Origin: Psychrobacter maritimus
GTDB lineage: Bacteria; Pseudomonadota; Gammaproteobacteria; Pseudomonadales; Moraxellaceae
Direction of reading: 5' to 3'
Length of the DNA stretch: 64,000 bases
Assembly (NCBI RefSeq): GCF_904846345.1
Contig: NZ_CAJHAJ010000003.1
Coordinates: 186,001 to 250,000 of the forward strand
Position 1 is the stretch's first letter; every line of letters begins with the position of its first letter. Of the stretch, positions 62,503 to 64,000 are shown in pieces. The notes below the pieces were generated by a model. The model saw only the letters and a list, made by a program, of their open reading frames with translations, was not told the DNA's origin and did no database searches. Position numbers and translations under genes: made by a program.

Positions 62503-63180
62503 ATGGTTATCCTTGCCACTAAATTTAGTCGTCAATCTAAATCGCGCCAGCTAAAACCTAATCAGCTCGTAAAGACAGCCCTACGCGGCAGCTTTATAGT
62601 ATTAGCGGCGTCGACGCTTTTTGCCTGTAATCAAGCAGATATTAAGGCTGATAGCAGTGCCGCTGATATGAACTCGGCGCAAACCCAAGTTTCGGTGAAT
62701 AATACGTCGACGGATAATTTAGAAAACCCTAACCAGTCTGCTACGATAAGTGCTAAAGCCCAACATTCTGATTTACTCAAAAACGTTTCAGCGACCGTCT
62801 ATAAAGATGTCAATTGTGGCTGCTGTAAAGACTGGATAGAGCATGCGCAAAATCATGGCCTTACAGCGACAAGCCAGCATCCAAAAGACTTGTCATTATT
62901 CAAAGACCGTTATGGCGTGCCGACAGAGATGCGCTCGTGCCATACTGCAGTCACAACCGACGGTTATGTATTTGAGGGGCATGTACCAGCTAAATATGTC
63001 GCTCAGTTTTTAGCCAATCCACCGGCACAAGCAATCGGGCTTGCCGTGCCTGGTATGCCAGTCGGCAGTCCGGGTATGGAATATCAAGGTCAATTTGCAC
63101 CTTATCAAATTATGCAAATAAACAAAGATGGTACAAACCAAGTATATGCAGATATTGAATCTGCTGAGCAGCAGTTATAA
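62503..63180 (+). CDS. DUF411 putative metal-binding lipoprotein
   Basis: A 225-aa exported protein. A long N-terminal signal region ends in a lipobox-like 'STLFACNQ' (Cys about 42). After a Ser/Asn/Ala-rich linker, residues 90-200 form DUF411 with the metal-binding 'DVNCGCCKDWIEHAQNHG', 'MRSCHTAVTTDGYVFEGHVP' and 'GLAVPGMPVGSPGMEYQG'. DUF411 proteins are usually found with copper-resistance genes. The copper-box palindrome upstream and the DUF305 gene downstream support a copper link. Confidence 0.85.
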   Translation: MVILATKFSRQSKSRQLKPNQLVKTALRGSFIVLAASTLFACNQADIKADSSAADMNSAQTQVSVNNTSTDNLENPNQSATISAKAQHSDLLKNVSATVYKDVNCGCCKDWIEHAQNHGLTATSQHPKDLSLFKDRYGVPTEMRSCHTAVTTDGYVFEGHVPAKYVAQFLANPPAQAIGLAVPGMPVGSPGMEYQGQFAPYQIMQINKDGTNQVYADIESAEQQL

Positions 63181-63483
63181 GCTCATACAATATGAAACTC
63201 ATAAAAGAAGCTAGTAAAAGAAGAAGTACCTTTTACAATAGGTTGACTTTTAAATAGCCTAAGCAATATAAAGGCAGTCATAACAACAATCATAACGACC
63301 TGAGTCGTGTAGAGAGAGACTGCTTTATGCAGCATTCAAAACAAGAAAAAATGAACCTATATATAAAATTCTCACTGATGATTCTAACGTAGCGGCATTT
63401 AGCACATTCGTTTAATAGTTTTTTATTGGTAAATCTTAACTGATTTACCATTTTTTATTGTCTACTCACATAAAGGATATACC
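63181..63483. other. Intergenic region between the DUF411 and DUF305 genes
   Basis: About 300 bases, no gene; a terminator hairpin at 63427-63456 is its only clear feature. Confidence 0.5.
63427..63456 (+). terminator. Intrinsic terminator before the DUF305 gene
   Basis: TGGTAAATC and GATTTACCA pair perfectly over nine bases around a 6-base loop, followed by six T. It lies only about 30 bases before the next start codon, so it could also act as an attenuator for that gene. Confidence 0.8.
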
Positions 63484-64000
63484 ATGAAAATCACTCATCA
63501 TTCACGTCTTGTTGTTCTCACCGCTAGTATCAGTGCGGCATTATTAATCAGTGCCTGTCAGCCTGCCAATGACAAGGACAAGGTTGAAACTGCAGCTGCT
63601 ACAGAAGAGACAGCGGTAGTTAATGATACTGATAATGTTAACGATACTGCAGCCGCCACAGATCCACACGCCGGTCACGATATGTCAGCGGGCGCGATGG
63701 CAGGTGCTGAACATATGACGCCGATGCATCAAGCATATAATGACTCTATGGTAAAGATGCATGACGAGATGATGGTCGGGATGGAGTATAACGATCCAGA
63801 TGCCGCCTTTGCCAAAGGGATGCTAGGTCATCACATTGGCGCCGTTGATATGGCAGAGATTCAGCTGAAATATGGTACTGATAAAGAAATGCGCCAGCTG
63901 GCACAAGACATCATCGCTGCTCAGCAAGCTGAAATTAAGCAAATGCAAACGTGGCTAGCCAGTCATCCTGATGCAGCTGAAGCCACACCCGATACCAAAG
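63484..64000 (+). CDS. DUF305-family lipoprotein (partial, runs off the window)
   Basis: At least 172 aa, with no stop before the window end. The signal peptide ends in a lipobox 'LLISACQPAN' (Cys 24), followed by an acidic Thr/Asp/Ala linker. A His/Met-rich segment 'DPHAGHDMSAGAMAGAEHMT' leads into the DUF305 helical domain: 'MHDEMMVGMEYNDPDAAFAK', 'GMLGHHIGAVDMAEIQL', 'AQQAEIKQMQTWL'. DUF305 proteins are ferritin-like four-helix proteins of the periplasm, often near copper genes. AAAGGA precedes the ATG. Met and His richness suits copper binding; function is inferred. Confidence 0.85.
   Translation, partial: MKITHHSRLVVLTASISAALLISACQPANDKDKVETAAATEETAVVNDTDNVNDTAAATDPHAGHDMSAGAMAGAEHMTPMHQAYNDSMVKMHDEMMVGMEYNDPDAAFAKGMLGHHIGAVDMAEIQLKYGTDKEMRQLAQDIIAAQQAEIKQMQTWLASHPDAAEATPDTK

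Overview
The window looks like a chromosomal segment of a Moraxellaceae gammaproteobacterium, most likely Psychrobacter. The basis is protein character, gene content and moderate-to-low GC; no database search was possible. Most of it is iron/heme uptake, urease and nitrate respiration. An AT-rich, mobile-looking stretch of about 10 kb (roughly 3.1-13.4 kb) separates the two iron-uptake blocks.

Layout: (1) 0.6-2.9 kb, tonB-exbB-exbD behind Fur-like boxes. (2) 3.1-13.4 kb, a genomic island: a broken defence-type nuclease/NTPase gene, two small unknown genes, an XRE repressor, an AlpA-like excisionase with a tyrosine integrase, then a tightly coupled trio (two very large divergent tyrosine recombinases plus a 207-aa partner), and an IS5-type transposase fragment. 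(3) 14-22.9 kb, a heme locus: TonB-dependent receptor, HmuY-like lipoprotein and SIP-family flavoprotein on the minus strand, divergent from hmuS-hmuT-hmuU-hmuV, with Fur-like boxes between. (4) 23.6-29.8 kb, urease ureD-A-B-C-E-F-G and a HupE/UreJ nickel permease. (5) 30-33.2 kb, a three-domain RidA-family protein, the 3' half of a tRNA-Asp gene, and a D-cysteine desulfhydrase-like PLP enzyme. (6) 33.2-42 kb, molybdate uptake (modAB, no modC) and molybdenum cofactor genes (moaE, moaD, moaC, mobA, moaB, moaA, moeA), then a parvulin-type PPIase. (7) 42-57.7 kb, hmp, narIJHG, narK2, narXL and narK1. (8) 57.7-64 kb, a YeaR-like DUF1971 protein, a CitE-like lyase, the quinol NO reductase norB, and two envelope proteins (DUF411, DUF305) behind a copper-box-like palindrome.

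The right half reads as one physiological module. Molybdate import and Moco synthesis feed NarG; NarK1/NarK2 move nitrate and nitrite; NarXL senses them; Hmp and NorB remove the nitric oxide that nitrite generates. Regulatory DNA agrees. Nearly identical NarL-type 7-2-7 sites lie upstream of moaA and narG, with a third, looser one between narK1 and yeaR. NsrR-like palindromes lie upstream of hmp (one) and norB (two). No nitrite reductase gene is in the window.

The most unusual item is the recombinase trio at 6.7-13.0 kb. Both large proteins keep recognisable tyrosine-recombinase catalytic residues at their C-terminal parts but carry about 500-650 residues in front. Genes 1 and 2 overlap, gene 3 follows within 11 bases, and its product belongs to no family I recognise. 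The arrangement resembles the two-recombinase-plus-accessory design of Tn554. The tonB-exbBD and heme blocks on either side may once have been a single heme-uptake locus split by this island.
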